A DNA stretch of 64,000 bases, taken from contig NTJI01000002.1 in assembly GCA_002307375.1 (NCBI GenBank), forward strand, positions 496,001-560,000. Direction: 5' to 3'. Positions 1 through 9,159 of the stretch are shown piece by piece. Position 1 is the first letter of the stretch. Each line of letters opens with the position of its first letter. Source of the stretch: Lysobacteraceae bacterium NML93-0399 (GTDB lineage Bacteria > Pseudomonadota > Gammaproteobacteria > Xanthomonadales > Xanthomonadaceae). Position numbers and translations under genes: made by a program. Under the pieces are notes generated by a model. The model ran no database searches. It saw only the letters and a list, made by a program, of their open reading frames with translations, and was not told where the DNA came from.

Positions 1-488
1 CCGGCGGCCGTCTTCGCATGCCGGATGACGCCGTGCGTCGAGGCCTGCGCGCGGTGCGCGGTGCCGAAGGCGTCCATGACGAACACATCGCACAAGGCCG
101 CGTACTGCTTCGACAGCGCCTCGTCGTCGTCCTTCTCACCGACGTTCATGCGGCAGTTCTCGAGCAGCACCAGCTGGCCGGGCGCGACGTCGACACCCTC
201 GACCCAGTCGCGTACCAGCGGCACCTCGATGCCCAGCAGTTCCGACAGGCGCCTGGCCACCGGCGCCAACGAATCGGCCTCGCTCCAGGCGCCTTCCTTC
301 GGCCGGCCGAGATGCGACATGACCATCACCGCCGCGCCGGCGTCCAAGGCCGCGCGCAGTGTCGGCAGGGACGCGGTGATGCGCTGGTCGGAGGTGACCT
401 TGCCCGCCTCGACGGGGACGTTGAGGTCCTGCCGGATCAGCACACGCTTGCCGGAAAGATCGAGGTCGGTCATGCGGACGATGGTCAT
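1..488 (-). CDS. pgk: Phosphoglycerate kinase, N-terminal part (runs off the window)
   Basis: Glycolytic kinase interconverting 1,3-bisphosphoglycerate and 3-phosphoglycerate in the cytoplasm. About 162 N-terminal residues are visible. They carry the PGK signature LIRQDLNVP near residue 17, SHLGRP near 59 and an ENCRMNVGE segment, all of the substrate-binding N-terminal domain. The start ATG (486-488) gives [11 protein letters not shown]; a second in-frame ATG five codons later is possible. The remaining C-terminal ATP-binding domain lies before base 1. gapA, the preceding glycolytic step, is upstream on the same strand with DUF2339 and DUF3999 genes between them. Confidence 0.95.
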   Translation of the reverse strand, partial: MTIVRMTDLDLSGKRVLIRQDLNVPVEAGKVTSDQRITASLPTLRAALDAGAAVMVMSHLGRPKEGAWSEADSLAPVARRLSELLGIEVPLVRDWVEGVDVAPGQLVLLENCRMNVGEKDDDEALSKQYAALCDVFVMDAFGTAHRAQASTHGVIRHAKTAA

Positions 489-655
489 GGGCGCTGGGCT
501 CGCTGGAATGAAGGGAGACGCGTGCGCGTCAGCGTTCCATTGTCCGTTGCGCCCAGCACGCAGGCAAACTGGAGATCCGCGTGGATGATCGTCAGCGCGC
601 GTGGGACCGGAATCAGGCGAGCCTCCACGCCGGCGGGCGAATCCCGGATCACCTC

Positions 656-720
656 TGCAGGCGCGCCTGCGCGCGAAGGCTTCGCCGGGAATGCCATCGC
701 GCGCGAGCGCGCTCCTACAG
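656..720. repeat. Bipartite REP-like palindromic repeat
   Basis: Left arm TGCAGGCGCGCCTGCGCGCG, middle GAAGGCTTCGCCGGGAATGCC, right arm ATCGCGCGCGAGCGCGCTCC followed by TACAG. It matches the copies at 41045-42281, where the left arm is TGTAGGAGCGCGCTCGCGCG. The two arms are inverted relative to each other, so the unit can fold into paired hairpins. This is typical of REP/BIME elements in Xanthomonadaceae and Pseudomonas. No RAYT-type transposase is in the window. Confidence 0.75.
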
Positions 721-773
721 AGGTGTCACGCGGTCGGCCTGCCGGCATCGGAACCCGGTTGGTGTCGGCTCCG

Positions 774-798
774 TGTAGGAGCGCGCTTGCGCGCGAGG
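774..798. repeat. Single arm of the REP-like repeat
   Basis: TGTAGGAGCGCGCTTGCGCG followed by CGAGG matches the left arm of the full repeats. The right half is missing or degenerate, since the following bases (GGGCTTCCCCCGC) do not fit the usual middle segment. It lies about 50 bases downstream of the DUF3999 stop and could act as a transcript 3'-end hairpin. Confidence 0.65.
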
Positions 799-845
799 GG
801 CTTCCCCCGCAACGCCTCTCGTTCGCGCTCCCGCGGAGTCCCGCC

Positions 846-2195
846 TCACTCGGACTTTGGCGCCCGCAGCAGGCTCAGGGCGAAGCCGCCGATCAGCAGC
901 ACACCGAGCAGCAACACGCCCCACAACAGCCACGTGCCCCAATCGCGCGTCGGTGTGTCGTCCAGCGCAGTCGCGCCCGCCAGTTCGGTGCGCGCGCCGA
1001 GAGTGGCCGCGGCCGGTTGCCAGTCGGCGCCGTTGCGCGCGCGCAGATCGGCCAGCAGGGGCGCGACCGGGGCGTCGTTGCGCGTGGTCCGCGCACTGCC
1101 GGCGCGCAGCGCGAAGGGCCCCGGGCCTTCGGCGACGAACACCAGTCGCTCGGGGCGATACCCCAGCCGTAGTGCCGGCGGTGCGCCCGGTGAGGCGGCC
1201 TCCGCCTGCAGACGCCATTCCCGCATCCGCACCGGTGCGTCCAGCGCCAGCGGCGGCGTCGCATCCGCACCGACGCGGTAGACCAGCCAGTCGCCGGCGA
1301 GCGTCCGCCACGGCGTCTGCGCATCATCGCGGGCCGACAACGACCAGCGTGCCGTCGCGTTTCCGGCCAGGCCCAGGTCGACGTGGGTCACCGGCACGCG
1401 CGCATCGAGCCGATAGACGAAGCTTCCATCGGCCTGCGCATCGGCCTCCAGTGTCCGCCACTGCAGCTCGGCCGCCGCACCGGGCACCGTGGACTCGGCG
1501 GACACGCCGGTGATCGTCGGCATCGCGCCGACGCCGGCCCCGGGCGTCACGCGCAGATAGCGCTCGCGCACCGGCGTGTCGAAGACGATGCGGCGCTCGA
1601 CGAGGCGCGCGCCGTCACGTTGCAGATCGAGCAGGCGGGCGCCGGCCGGCAGCGGCCGCCATTGGCGCAGATCGTCGGAGCCTTCGACGCGGAGCGCACG
1701 CTCGAAAGGCGCCGCGCTTGGGTCCCAGGCCAGCGCGAGTGCGTCCACCGGTGCGTCCGCCGCAGTCGCATCGACCAGCAGCGCCACAGGCGCGGCATCG
1801 TCGCCGCCGGGTGCCCACTGGACCCGGCGCAGGCGGCCTTCGATGTCGAGCTCGCTGATCGAGGTGATGTCGCTGCCCGGCCGCGCCGCCGAAGCGGGCA
1901 GCGGAAACCACGACAGCGCGCGCGTGCGGCGCTCGGCCGCGGGCGGCGGCCCGGACTGCAGCAGCGCCGGCACCTGCCGGCCGTCGGCATTGACGATGAC
2001 CACGTCGCGCAGCTGCGGCGAGACCGCAGTGGCATAAACCGATGCGTCGAGTTCGACCTGATGGGCGCCGGCGTCTGCCGACTCCAGGGTCAGCGGCCAC
2101 TGCGCGACGAAGGCCGCATCGTCGGCTGCGGCCTGCGTGGCCATGCCCAGCGCGAGCAGGAGCACGCAGCGGACGCGTTGCGGACCGGTCCTCAT
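846..2195 (-). CDS. DUF3999 family exported membrane-anchored protein
   Basis: A 449-residue protein with a signal peptide (MRTGPQRVRCVLLLALGMAT then QAAADD) and one C-terminal membrane helix (WLLWGVLLLGVLLIGGFAL) ending in a short basic tail. Between them is a long beta-rich, presumably periplasmic region with discoidin-like repeats. The layout matches DUF3999, whose role is unknown. The start ATG overlaps the stop of the DUF2339 gene as ATGA, so the two are translationally coupled and their products likely work together at the membrane. Longer frames reading upstream from here run through the DUF2339 gene in another frame and were not used. Confidence 0.8.
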   Translation of the reverse strand: MRTGPQRVRCVLLLALGMATQAAADDAAFVAQWPLTLESADAGAHQVELDASVYATAVSPQLRDVVIVNADGRQVPALLQSGPPPAAERRTRALSWFPLPASAARPGSDITSISELDIEGRLRRVQWAPGGDDAAPVALLVDATAADAPVDALALAWDPSAAPFERALRVEGSDDLRQWRPLPAGARLLDLQRDGARLVERRIVFDTPVRERYLRVTPGAGVGAMPTITGVSAESTVPGAAAELQWRTLEADAQADGSFVYRLDARVPVTHVDLGLAGNATARWSLSARDDAQTPWRTLAGDWLVYRVGADATPPLALDAPVRMREWRLQAEAASPGAPPALRLGYRPERLVFVAEGPGPFALRAGSARTTRNDAPVAPLLADLRARNGADWQPAAATLGARTELAGATALDDTPTRDWGTWLLWGVLLLGVLLIGGFALSLLRAPKSE

Positions 2196-4903
2196 GCCGT
2201 GGCCTCCGAGGCTGTTTCGGGGGGCGCCGCGCGCGGTGGCGCGGGCGCGAAGAAGCCCACCACCGTGCACAGCAGTCCGTAGGCGATGAACGAACCGATG
2301 CCCCACAGATTGCCGAGATGCCCGCGGTCGACCAGCACCAGTTTCGCGAGCACGATGCCCATCAGCACCGCACCGGCCAGCCACAGCACGCGCTGGCTGC
2401 GGCGCGAGCCGATCACCCAGCCCAGCACGCCGAGCACGCTCCAGACCACGGTCAGGCTGGTCTGCGCGAGGCTGCTGCCGGCGAGCGACGCATCCCATGC
2501 CGCGCCGCCCCAGTGATGCGCGCCGCGCAGCGTGATCGCGGTGACCAGCAGGAACGCGCCGGCCGACAGCAGCGGCACGCGGGCACGCACGCCGACGGGC
2601 GCATCTCTGTGCCACAGCCAACGCGCGAGCAGCAGCAAGACCGCACTCTGCGCCAGATCCAGCGGATTGAGCACCGCGATCCACGGCAAGGGCGCGGCGT
2701 CGCCCGCACTGCGCAGCGCGATCAGCCACCACAGCGCAAGCAATGCGCAGCACACGGTGCGGAACGGGCCGCGCATCGGGTCGAAGGCCGCGCCCAGTGG
2801 CGGCGTGAGCCAAGGCCAGCGCAGCAGCGCGACCGCGGTGATCGCCATCCACGGCAGGATCGCCGCGACCATCCACCAGGCATCGCCGCCGACGGCACGA
2901 CCCACCACCTGCACAAGCAGCAGTGACAGCGCGAACGGCCACAGCAGCCACCAGGTGAACTGCGCGGCGCGCGCGAAACCGCCTTGACCCACGCGCAGGC
3001 ACATCAGGCTGCGCACGCCGAGCGCGGCGAACACTAGCCACGCCCAGACGCCGGAGCCCGCGAACGGATGCAGGTGCGCGGCGACCTGCCACAGCGCCAA
3101 GGGCAGCGCGGCGACCAGGGCGAGACAGCTCGTCGCGGCCAGCAGCGGGTCGAACACGCGACGGCTGCGCTCGGCTGCCAACCATCCGGTGACGGCGGCC
3201 AGTGCGAGCACAGCGTCGGGGAACGCGACGCCGGGCAGCACGCGCTGCAGTTCCAGCGTCCAGGCACCCAGCCACCACGCCAGGGCCCAGACATAAGCGG
3301 CGCGCGCGGGGCCTACCCGCTGCGCTCGCGCGTACGTCCACGCGATCGCGAGGCCCGCAACGACGAACAGCATCGCACCGACGAACAGACCGTGGACGAA
3401 GGGCGCATGGTCGATGACGGTATTGCCTGCCGCGAACGCATAGGCCACGACAGCCGCGCCCTGCAGACCGATGCCTGACCAGCGCGGCAATCGGCGCTGC
3501 TGGCGCAGACCCAGCCAGACCAGGGCAGCGCCTTCGAGCGCGAACACGGCCGCGGTTGCCTGCGCCGACAGCGCCAGCGGCACCGCCAGTGTCGCGAAGC
3601 CCGCGGCCAGCAAGGCGTACGACTGCTGCAGCGCTTCAAGACGGTCGCGCCGCCGCAACGCCCACGACAACGCTGCGTACACCGCCGCGATGCCCAGCGC
3701 ACACAACGCAAGGATCAGCGTGTTTTCGTGGAGCAGGCCGGCCTGCATCGAGAACGCGATCAGCGGCGTGCCGAACACCAGGCAGCCGTCGATCGGATCA
3801 CGCCGCCCCACCGGCCGGCGACGCGCATACAGCAGCGGTACGGCCAGATAGATCGCAAAGAACAGCGCGAGAAATGCCTGCGCCGAGCGGTAGTCGGCGG
3901 CCTGGTAATCGAGCACGCCCCACAGGGCCCCGATGCCGAACGTGAAAGCGAAACCCAGCAGGTTCAGCAGACGCCACGCCCGGAACCAGGCGATCGAGAC
4001 GATCGCCGCGTTGAGCACAGCGTAATAGCCGAACAGCGCGACGTGATTCCCACCACCGGTCGACAACCAGATCGGCGCGAGGAAGCCGGCCAGCACCGCG
4101 AACACCGCCAACGCGATCGCGCCCTGCAGCACCGCCAGCGTGCCTGCACCGAACACCAGGGCGATGCTGGCCGCGAAGGCGAAGGCCGGATCGACGAGGC
4201 CGAACATCCGCGAGGCCGCGAACACCACCAGCAGCAGAATGCCGATCATCCCGCCCTGCAGACTCAGGGCGAATGTGCGGTGGGAATCGCGCCGCATCCA
4301 TCCGAACACCAGGCCCGCCACCGCTGCCGCAGACACGCCGGCCAGCCGCAGCGATACCGGCACCTGCAGCAGGCCCTGGTCGCTGGCGTACTTGAGCAGT
4401 GCGGCGACGCCGGCGAACAGCACCAGCATGCCGATCTTCACCGGCACGTTGCCGCTGGTGAACCACTGCCGGATCAGGCGCAGGCCGCGTTCGAACACAT
4501 CGGGCTGCGACGACGCCGTCGGCGGCGGCATGCGCGGACCACGAGGGCGATCTCCCGAACCAGGCATGGCAGGCGGCGCCGAAGGCAATGGCGGCGGCGC
4601 GACCGCCGGCCTGCGCGTCGTGCTCGCGGCCGCCGCCCCGGGAGCGGGTTCGACGGCGGACGTCGGCAGTCCGTCACGCGTGCGATCCGGCGGCGAGACG
4701 GCAGGCATCGGCACGTCGGGCTGCGCCGGCGCCGCGTCCATGCGCGGCATCGTCCGCGCGGCGAGTTCGCCACGCAGCCGTTCGGTCAGCACTTCGAGTT
4801 CGCCGACGCGCCGGCGCAGGCCGAACAGCATCACCAGCGTGACGACCAGCAGGAGCGGCACTGCCAGCAGGGCCAGTCCGATCAGTACGAGCAGTTCTTC
4901 CAT
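2192..4903 (-). CDS. DUF2339 family polytopic membrane protein
   Basis: A 903-residue integral membrane protein. It starts with a membrane helix (LLVLIGLALLAVPLLLVVTL), then a short coiled coil (residues about 28-50), a proline/alanine-rich linker to about residue 125, and some twenty or more hydrophobic helices. This is the DUF2339 pattern; the biochemical role is unknown. The proline-rich linker may span the cell wall or periplasm. It lies between gapA (upstream) and the DUF3999 gene (overlapping), all on the minus strand, with the gapA terminator separating it from gapA. Confidence 0.8.
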   Translation of the reverse strand: MEELLVLIGLALLAVPLLLVVTLVMLFGLRRRVGELEVLTERLRGELAARTMPRMDAAPAQPDVPMPAVSPPDRTRDGLPTSAVEPAPGAAAASTTRRPAVAPPPLPSAPPAMPGSGDRPRGPRMPPPTASSQPDVFERGLRLIRQWFTSGNVPVKIGMLVLFAGVAALLKYASDQGLLQVPVSLRLAGVSAAAVAGLVFGWMRRDSHRTFALSLQGGMIGILLLVVFAASRMFGLVDPAFAFAASIALVFGAGTLAVLQGAIALAVFAVLAGFLAPIWLSTGGGNHVALFGYYAVLNAAIVSIAWFRAWRLLNLLGFAFTFGIGALWGVLDYQAADYRSAQAFLALFFAIYLAVPLLYARRRPVGRRDPIDGCLVFGTPLIAFSMQAGLLHENTLILALCALGIAAVYAALSWALRRRDRLEALQQSYALLAAGFATLAVPLALSAQATAAVFALEGAALVWLGLRQQRRLPRWSGIGLQGAAVVAYAFAAGNTVIDHAPFVHGLFVGAMLFVVAGLAIAWTYARAQRVGPARAAYVWALAWWLGAWTLELQRVLPGVAFPDAVLALAAVTGWLAAERSRRVFDPLLAATSCLALVAALPLALWQVAAHLHPFAGSGVWAWLVFAALGVRSLMCLRVGQGGFARAAQFTWWLLWPFALSLLLVQVVGRAVGGDAWWMVAAILPWMAITAVALLRWPWLTPPLGAAFDPMRGPFRTVCCALLALWWLIALRSAGDAAPLPWIAVLNPLDLAQSAVLLLLARWLWHRDAPVGVRARVPLLSAGAFLLVTAITLRGAHHWGGAAWDASLAGSSLAQTSLTVVWSVLGVLGWVIGSRRSQRVLWLAGAVLMGIVLAKLVLVDRGHLGNLWGIGSFIAYGLLCTVVGFFAPAPPRAAPPETASEATA

Positions 4904-4965
4904 GTCACTCCGCCGCGCCGGCGGGCGCTCCGCGCCACATTACCCGCGGGGGCCCCGAAAACAAC

Positions 4966-4992
4966 AAGCCCCGCATGTGCGGGGCTTGGGGG
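4966..4992 (-). terminator. Rho-independent terminator of gapA
   Basis: Perfect inverted repeat AAGCCCCGCA-TG-TGCGGGGCTT at 4966-4987, about 28 bases beyond the gapA stop. On the minus strand the stem is followed by TGTTGTTTTC, a usable U-rich tract. This would separate gapA from the downstream DUF2339 gene. Confidence 0.8.
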
Positions 4993-5015
4993 TATCGCTG
5001 GAATCGACGCGGCGG

Positions 5016-6188
<1,173 letters not shown>

Positions 6189-6235
6189 TCACGCCATCGC
6201 AACACTGGCGCCACCCCGGAACGACGGACATCCCG

Positions 6236-6853
6236 ATGCGCCCCACCCTTCTTGCCGCACTCGCCCTCGCCTGCGCCCTTCCCGCACTGCCCGCCGCCGC
6301 CCAGTCCGCAGGCGACTGGACCATCGCGCTCGGCGCCCATCACGTCGACCCCAAATCCGACAATGGCACCCTCGCCGACGGCACCTTGCCGCTGACGATC
6401 GGCGGCAGCACCCGGCCGACCATCGCGGCCGAGTACTTCATCCGTGACCGGCTGGGCATCGAACTGCTCGCCGCTACACCGTTCCGTCACGACCTCGACA
6501 TCGCAGGCCTCGGCCGTGTCGGCAGCACGAAGCACCTGCCGCCGACCCTCAGCCTGCAGTACCACTTCGCGCCGCAGGCACGCGTGGCTCCGTTCCTCGG
6601 CGCGGGCCTGAACTACACGACGTTCTTCGAAGAAGAAACCCGCGGCGCACTGGCAGGCAGCCGTCTCGACCTCGGCGACTCCTGGGGCCTGGCGCTCCAC
6701 GCCGGCATCGACATCCAGGCCGGCCCCGGCAAATTGCGCATCGATGCGCGCTGGATCGATATCGACAGCTCCGTGCGACTCGACGGCGAAAAGCTCGGCA
6801 GCGCACAGGTGGATCCGCTGGTGTATGGCGCGGCTTATGTCATACCGCTGTGA
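6236..6853 (+). CDS. OmpW family outer-membrane beta-barrel protein
   Basis: A 205-residue protein with a signal peptide (MRPTLLAALALACALPALPA then AAQ) and the pattern of the eight-stranded OmpW/OprG barrel: an early WTIALGAHHVDP strand, a central PPTLSLQYHF strand, a VAPFLGAGLNYTTFF strand and a C-terminal strand ending in hydrophobic residues. OmpW proteins form narrow channels for small hydrophobic molecules and are induced by low oxygen and stress. It stands alone, ending 8 bases before the convergent DUF4189 gene. An FNR/Anr-like box lies upstream. Confidence 0.88.
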   Translation: MRPTLLAALALACALPALPAAAQSAGDWTIALGAHHVDPKSDNGTLADGTLPLTIGGSTRPTIAAEYFIRDRLGIELLAATPFRHDLDIAGLGRVGSTKHLPPTLSLQYHFAPQARVAPFLGAGLNYTTFFEEETRGALAGSRLDLGDSWGLALHAGIDIQAGPGKLRIDARWIDIDSSVRLDGEKLGSAQVDPLVYGAAYVIPL

Positions 6854-6861
6854 CAAGAAGT

Positions 6862-7341
6862 TCAGGGCAGCGCGCACCCTTCGTGCAGCACGCGGCAATC
6901 TCGACCACACGCCGCCAGCGCTGCCTTACGCGCACGACGAAGCGGCCTCGCCTGCCTAATGCTACTTTTAGAGTCAGATGCAGCCACAACTGCACAGTTA
7001 TTCGCGAAAGCCAGCTCCACCGTGCACGCGTTCCCTCCCCTCTGCCGGCACATCGTGATAGCTGCGTCCCGAGCGTCTTGCTCATGCTCAAAGCCGACGC
7101 TAAAACCAGAAAGAGATACTCCAGAGGAATCAGGCTCGGAGACGGCAGACGCACCCCACACTCTTCGCCCTGTTATCTGTCGCGTATCCCCAACCCCGTG
7201 GGCAGGCAAGAAAACACGATGGTAATCGGGGGAGCTGGGATCCTGCGCTGACGTCGCTACTGCGAACACCGTACAAAATCCAGTGAGGAACAGGAGTCCA
7301 GGAATTTTTGCAGACTGCATAAAGCATCTCATCCAGTTCAT
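6862..7341 (-). CDS. DUF4189 domain protein at the distal end of the T4SS operon
   Basis: A 159-residue protein with an N-terminal hydrophobic export segment (about residues 12-32, IPGLLFLTGFCTVFAVAT then SAQ). Its C-terminal half resembles DUF4189: WGASAVSE, then a VGFEHEQDARDAAITMCRQR segment, then CTVELAFANNCAVVA, with paired cysteines. It is the last gene of the virB operon; its ATG overlaps the virB6 stop as ATGA, so it is translated with the secretion system. Base composition is clearly lower in GC than the neighbours (about 50 percent by hand count over 6961-7020), suggesting separate acquisition. In X. citri the gene after virB6 is also a small protein of unknown role, followed by an effector/immunity pair. 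A role in periplasmic protection or machine assembly is possible but unproven. Confidence 0.7.
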   Translation of the reverse strand: MNWMRCFMQSAKIPGLLFLTGFCTVFAVATSAQDPSSPDYHRVFLPAHGVGDTRQITGRRVWGASAVSEPDSSGVSLSGFSVGFEHEQDARDAAITMCRQRGGNACTVELAFANNCAVVAASDSKSSIRQARPLRRARKAALAACGRDCRVLHEGCALP

Positions 7342-8354
7342 CGACGCCCTCCTCCGTCGCTGCCACCCTTGGTAGGTTCGGCCTCGGAAACAGTCTTCTG
7401 TCGGTAATCTGAATCCTGCCCCGAACTATTACGCCCAACAGTACCAAAGCTCGAGTTCGCCACGAACTGCCCCAGCGTACCGCTGAAGAACATTGCCGCC
7501 ATCGGTGGTGCCATGACCATCAGCACCGACATCAGCAGGCCGATGCCGCCCTGCTGGATCGCAGCGGCATTGAGGCCACCCGGCGGGACGAGACCGGGAA
7601 TGCCGAAGCCGTCCTGGGTGATCAGCGTGTACTGCAGCAGCACGGCCGCGGCATTGATGGCCACCAGCTTGGTGGCGACCGACACCATGAAGGACAGCAC
7701 CGCGAGGCTGAACATGGTGCCGAGTCCGTACAGCAGCCACCGCTTGAACAGATCCTTGGTCTGGTCGAATACCAGGCACAGGATGAAGAGCGGGCCGAAC
7801 CCGACGAACAGCACCAGCGCGATCTTGTAGAGCAGCAGCATCGCCCCTCCGACGACGGATGGACCCGCGATGCCGACACCCAGCAGCGTGACGGTGCGGT
7901 CTTGGCTGACCTGGTTCTGGGGATCGTCGTCACTCATGCCCACCGTGTCGACCAGGGCGAAGAGCAGGCCCATGACCTTGAGGTTCTTGTCGATGGAGTC
8001 TTCCGGCTTTTCGTCGATGCCAGCGACGATGGTGTTGATCGAGCGCGGGAGTCCGTCGGCCAGGAAGCTGGTGAGGTTGGTGCCGGCGAACGACATGGCC
8101 GTGGCGGCCGAGACGATCAGGAAGACGCGCAGCGAGCCGACGACCAGACCCATCATCGACTCGCGACTGCGACCGGTGACGATCATGAAGCCTTGCATCG
8201 TAATCCACAGCGTGCACAGCACCAGGGCCATGCCACTGACGAACTGCGTCCCGCGATTGATCAGGCCGTTCTGGAACGAACTGATCTGGGAATCCAGGAA
8301 CTCGAAAATCAGCGCGAAGAACGCCCATTGGGCAAAGCTGGCCAGACTGTCCAT
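7338..8354 (-). CDS. virB6: VirB6-like polytopic inner-membrane T4SS protein
   Basis: A 338-residue TrbL/VirB6-type channel component. It has several hydrophobic segments (FVSGMALVLCTLWITMQGFM, VVGSLRVFLIVSAATAMSF, GGAMLLLYKIALVLFVGFGP, FSLAVLSFMVSVATKLVAI, LLMSVLMVMAPPMAAMFF), a central hydrophilic periplasmic-type loop at about residues 100-150, and a polar tail. VirB6 forms part of the inner-membrane substrate pathway. The start chosen is MDSLASFAQW; the upstream extension of the frame is a shadow of virB5. It follows virB5 after 17 bases and overlaps the DUF4189 start by ATGA. Confidence 0.85.
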   Translation of the reverse strand: MDSLASFAQWAFFALIFEFLDSQISSFQNGLINRGTQFVSGMALVLCTLWITMQGFMIVTGRSRESMMGLVVGSLRVFLIVSAATAMSFAGTNLTSFLADGLPRSINTIVAGIDEKPEDSIDKNLKVMGLLFALVDTVGMSDDDPQNQVSQDRTVTLLGVGIAGPSVVGGAMLLLYKIALVLFVGFGPLFILCLVFDQTKDLFKRWLLYGLGTMFSLAVLSFMVSVATKLVAINAAAVLLQYTLITQDGFGIPGLVPPGGLNAAAIQQGGIGLLMSVLMVMAPPMAAMFFSGTLGQFVANSSFGTVGRNSSGQDSDYRQKTVSEAEPTKGGSDGGGRR

Positions 8355-8371
8355 GTCGAAGTCCTCGAGCC

Positions 8372-9127
8372 TTAGATCGAGGTCGGCACGTCCACGCCGC
8401 CCCGCCCTCTGAAGACATTCCGTGTCAGCGCGATCTGCGTCTGACGGATGTGCGCCACCCGCGCCTCGTAGGCGCGCATGTAGGTCTGATAGCGATCGCG
8501 GTCGTTGTCCATCAGTGCGGTCAGGGCCAGCAGCTCGTTGGAATTGGACTGTAGATCGGCATAGTCCTCGGCGCCGAGCGCGCGGCGCCGCTGTTCGATG
8601 GCCTCCAGACGGGTGTGGTGTTCGGCCGCACGCTCGAACATGCGCATCGCGAACGCGTACTGCGCCAGCTCGGTCTGGATCATTTCCTGGCACAGCAGAC
8701 GCTGCTGCTGCCCGAGCGCATTCCGCACGCCTGTCGGGCAAAGCCGGCCGATGCTCAGCGCGCCCTTGGTGGGCTGGGTCGGGTGGAGTCGGGCCGTACC
8801 GGTCGGTGTGGGCAAGAGTTCTGCGGTGTCGCCAGCGGGTATGTGGCGGATCTGGAGCCGCGTGTTGACCTTCTGGAGTTCACCGACCACGGTTCGGCCG
8901 CCGCCACCGCCGATCCGGTCGCGCAGTTCCTGGACCTTCTGGTGCGTTTCGCGGTCGTGGACCTGCCAAGCGGCGGCCGCAACGCCAGTGGCCAGCACCG
9001 CCCATGCGGCGAGCACGACCGCATATCGCCGGCGTGCACGCGGCCACGATGGCCGCACGCCGAACGTGCGCTGCAGGCCGTCGGCTAAACAGGCCCGCGT
9101 GATGTGATGCGAGGTGGGGGTCGGCAT
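8372..9127 (-). CDS. virB5: VirB5-position T4SS protein (minor pilus subunit candidate)
   Basis: A 251-residue protein with one N-terminal membrane/signal-like helix (residues about 34-52, YAVVLAAWAVLATGVAAAAW) preceded by a basic stretch. A glycine run (GGGGG) follows near residue 75, then long alpha-helical segments rich in E, R and Q, as in VirB5 proteins, which are three-helix bundles at the pilus tip. The assignment rests mainly on position between virB4 and virB6 and on helix content, because VirB5 sequences diverge strongly. The start ATG has an excellent ribosome site, AGGAGGTGCCAC then ATG. Confidence 0.65.
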   Translation of the reverse strand: MPTPTSHHITRACLADGLQRTFGVRPSWPRARRRYAVVLAAWAVLATGVAAAAWQVHDRETHQKVQELRDRIGGGGGRTVVGELQKVNTRLQIRHIPAGDTAELLPTPTGTARLHPTQPTKGALSIGRLCPTGVRNALGQQQRLLCQEMIQTELAQYAFAMRMFERAAEHHTRLEAIEQRRRALGAEDYADLQSNSNELLALTALMDNDRDRYQTYMRAYEARVAHIRQTQIALTRNVFRGRGGVDVPTSI

Positions 9128-9159
9128 GTGGCACCTCCTGTGCATGGAGCCGGTTCGAA

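Larger units (their letters stand above)
489..845. other. Intergenic region between pgk and the DUF3999 gene
   Basis: About 357 bases without a credible gene. It holds one complete and one half copy of a palindromic repeat (described separately) and a short perfect inverted repeat GACGCG-TG-CGCGTC at 517-530, about 30 bases upstream of the pgk start. It probably carries the pgk promoter, but I see no clear -10/-35 pair. Small reading frames here are by-products of the repeats. Confidence 0.6.

Noticed and set aside
6862-8354. A T4SS effector with an XVIPCD tail near virB6
   Set aside because: Neither the DUF4189 protein nor any neighbour shows a glutamine-rich XVIPCD-like C terminus; the DUF4189 protein has an export signal instead.
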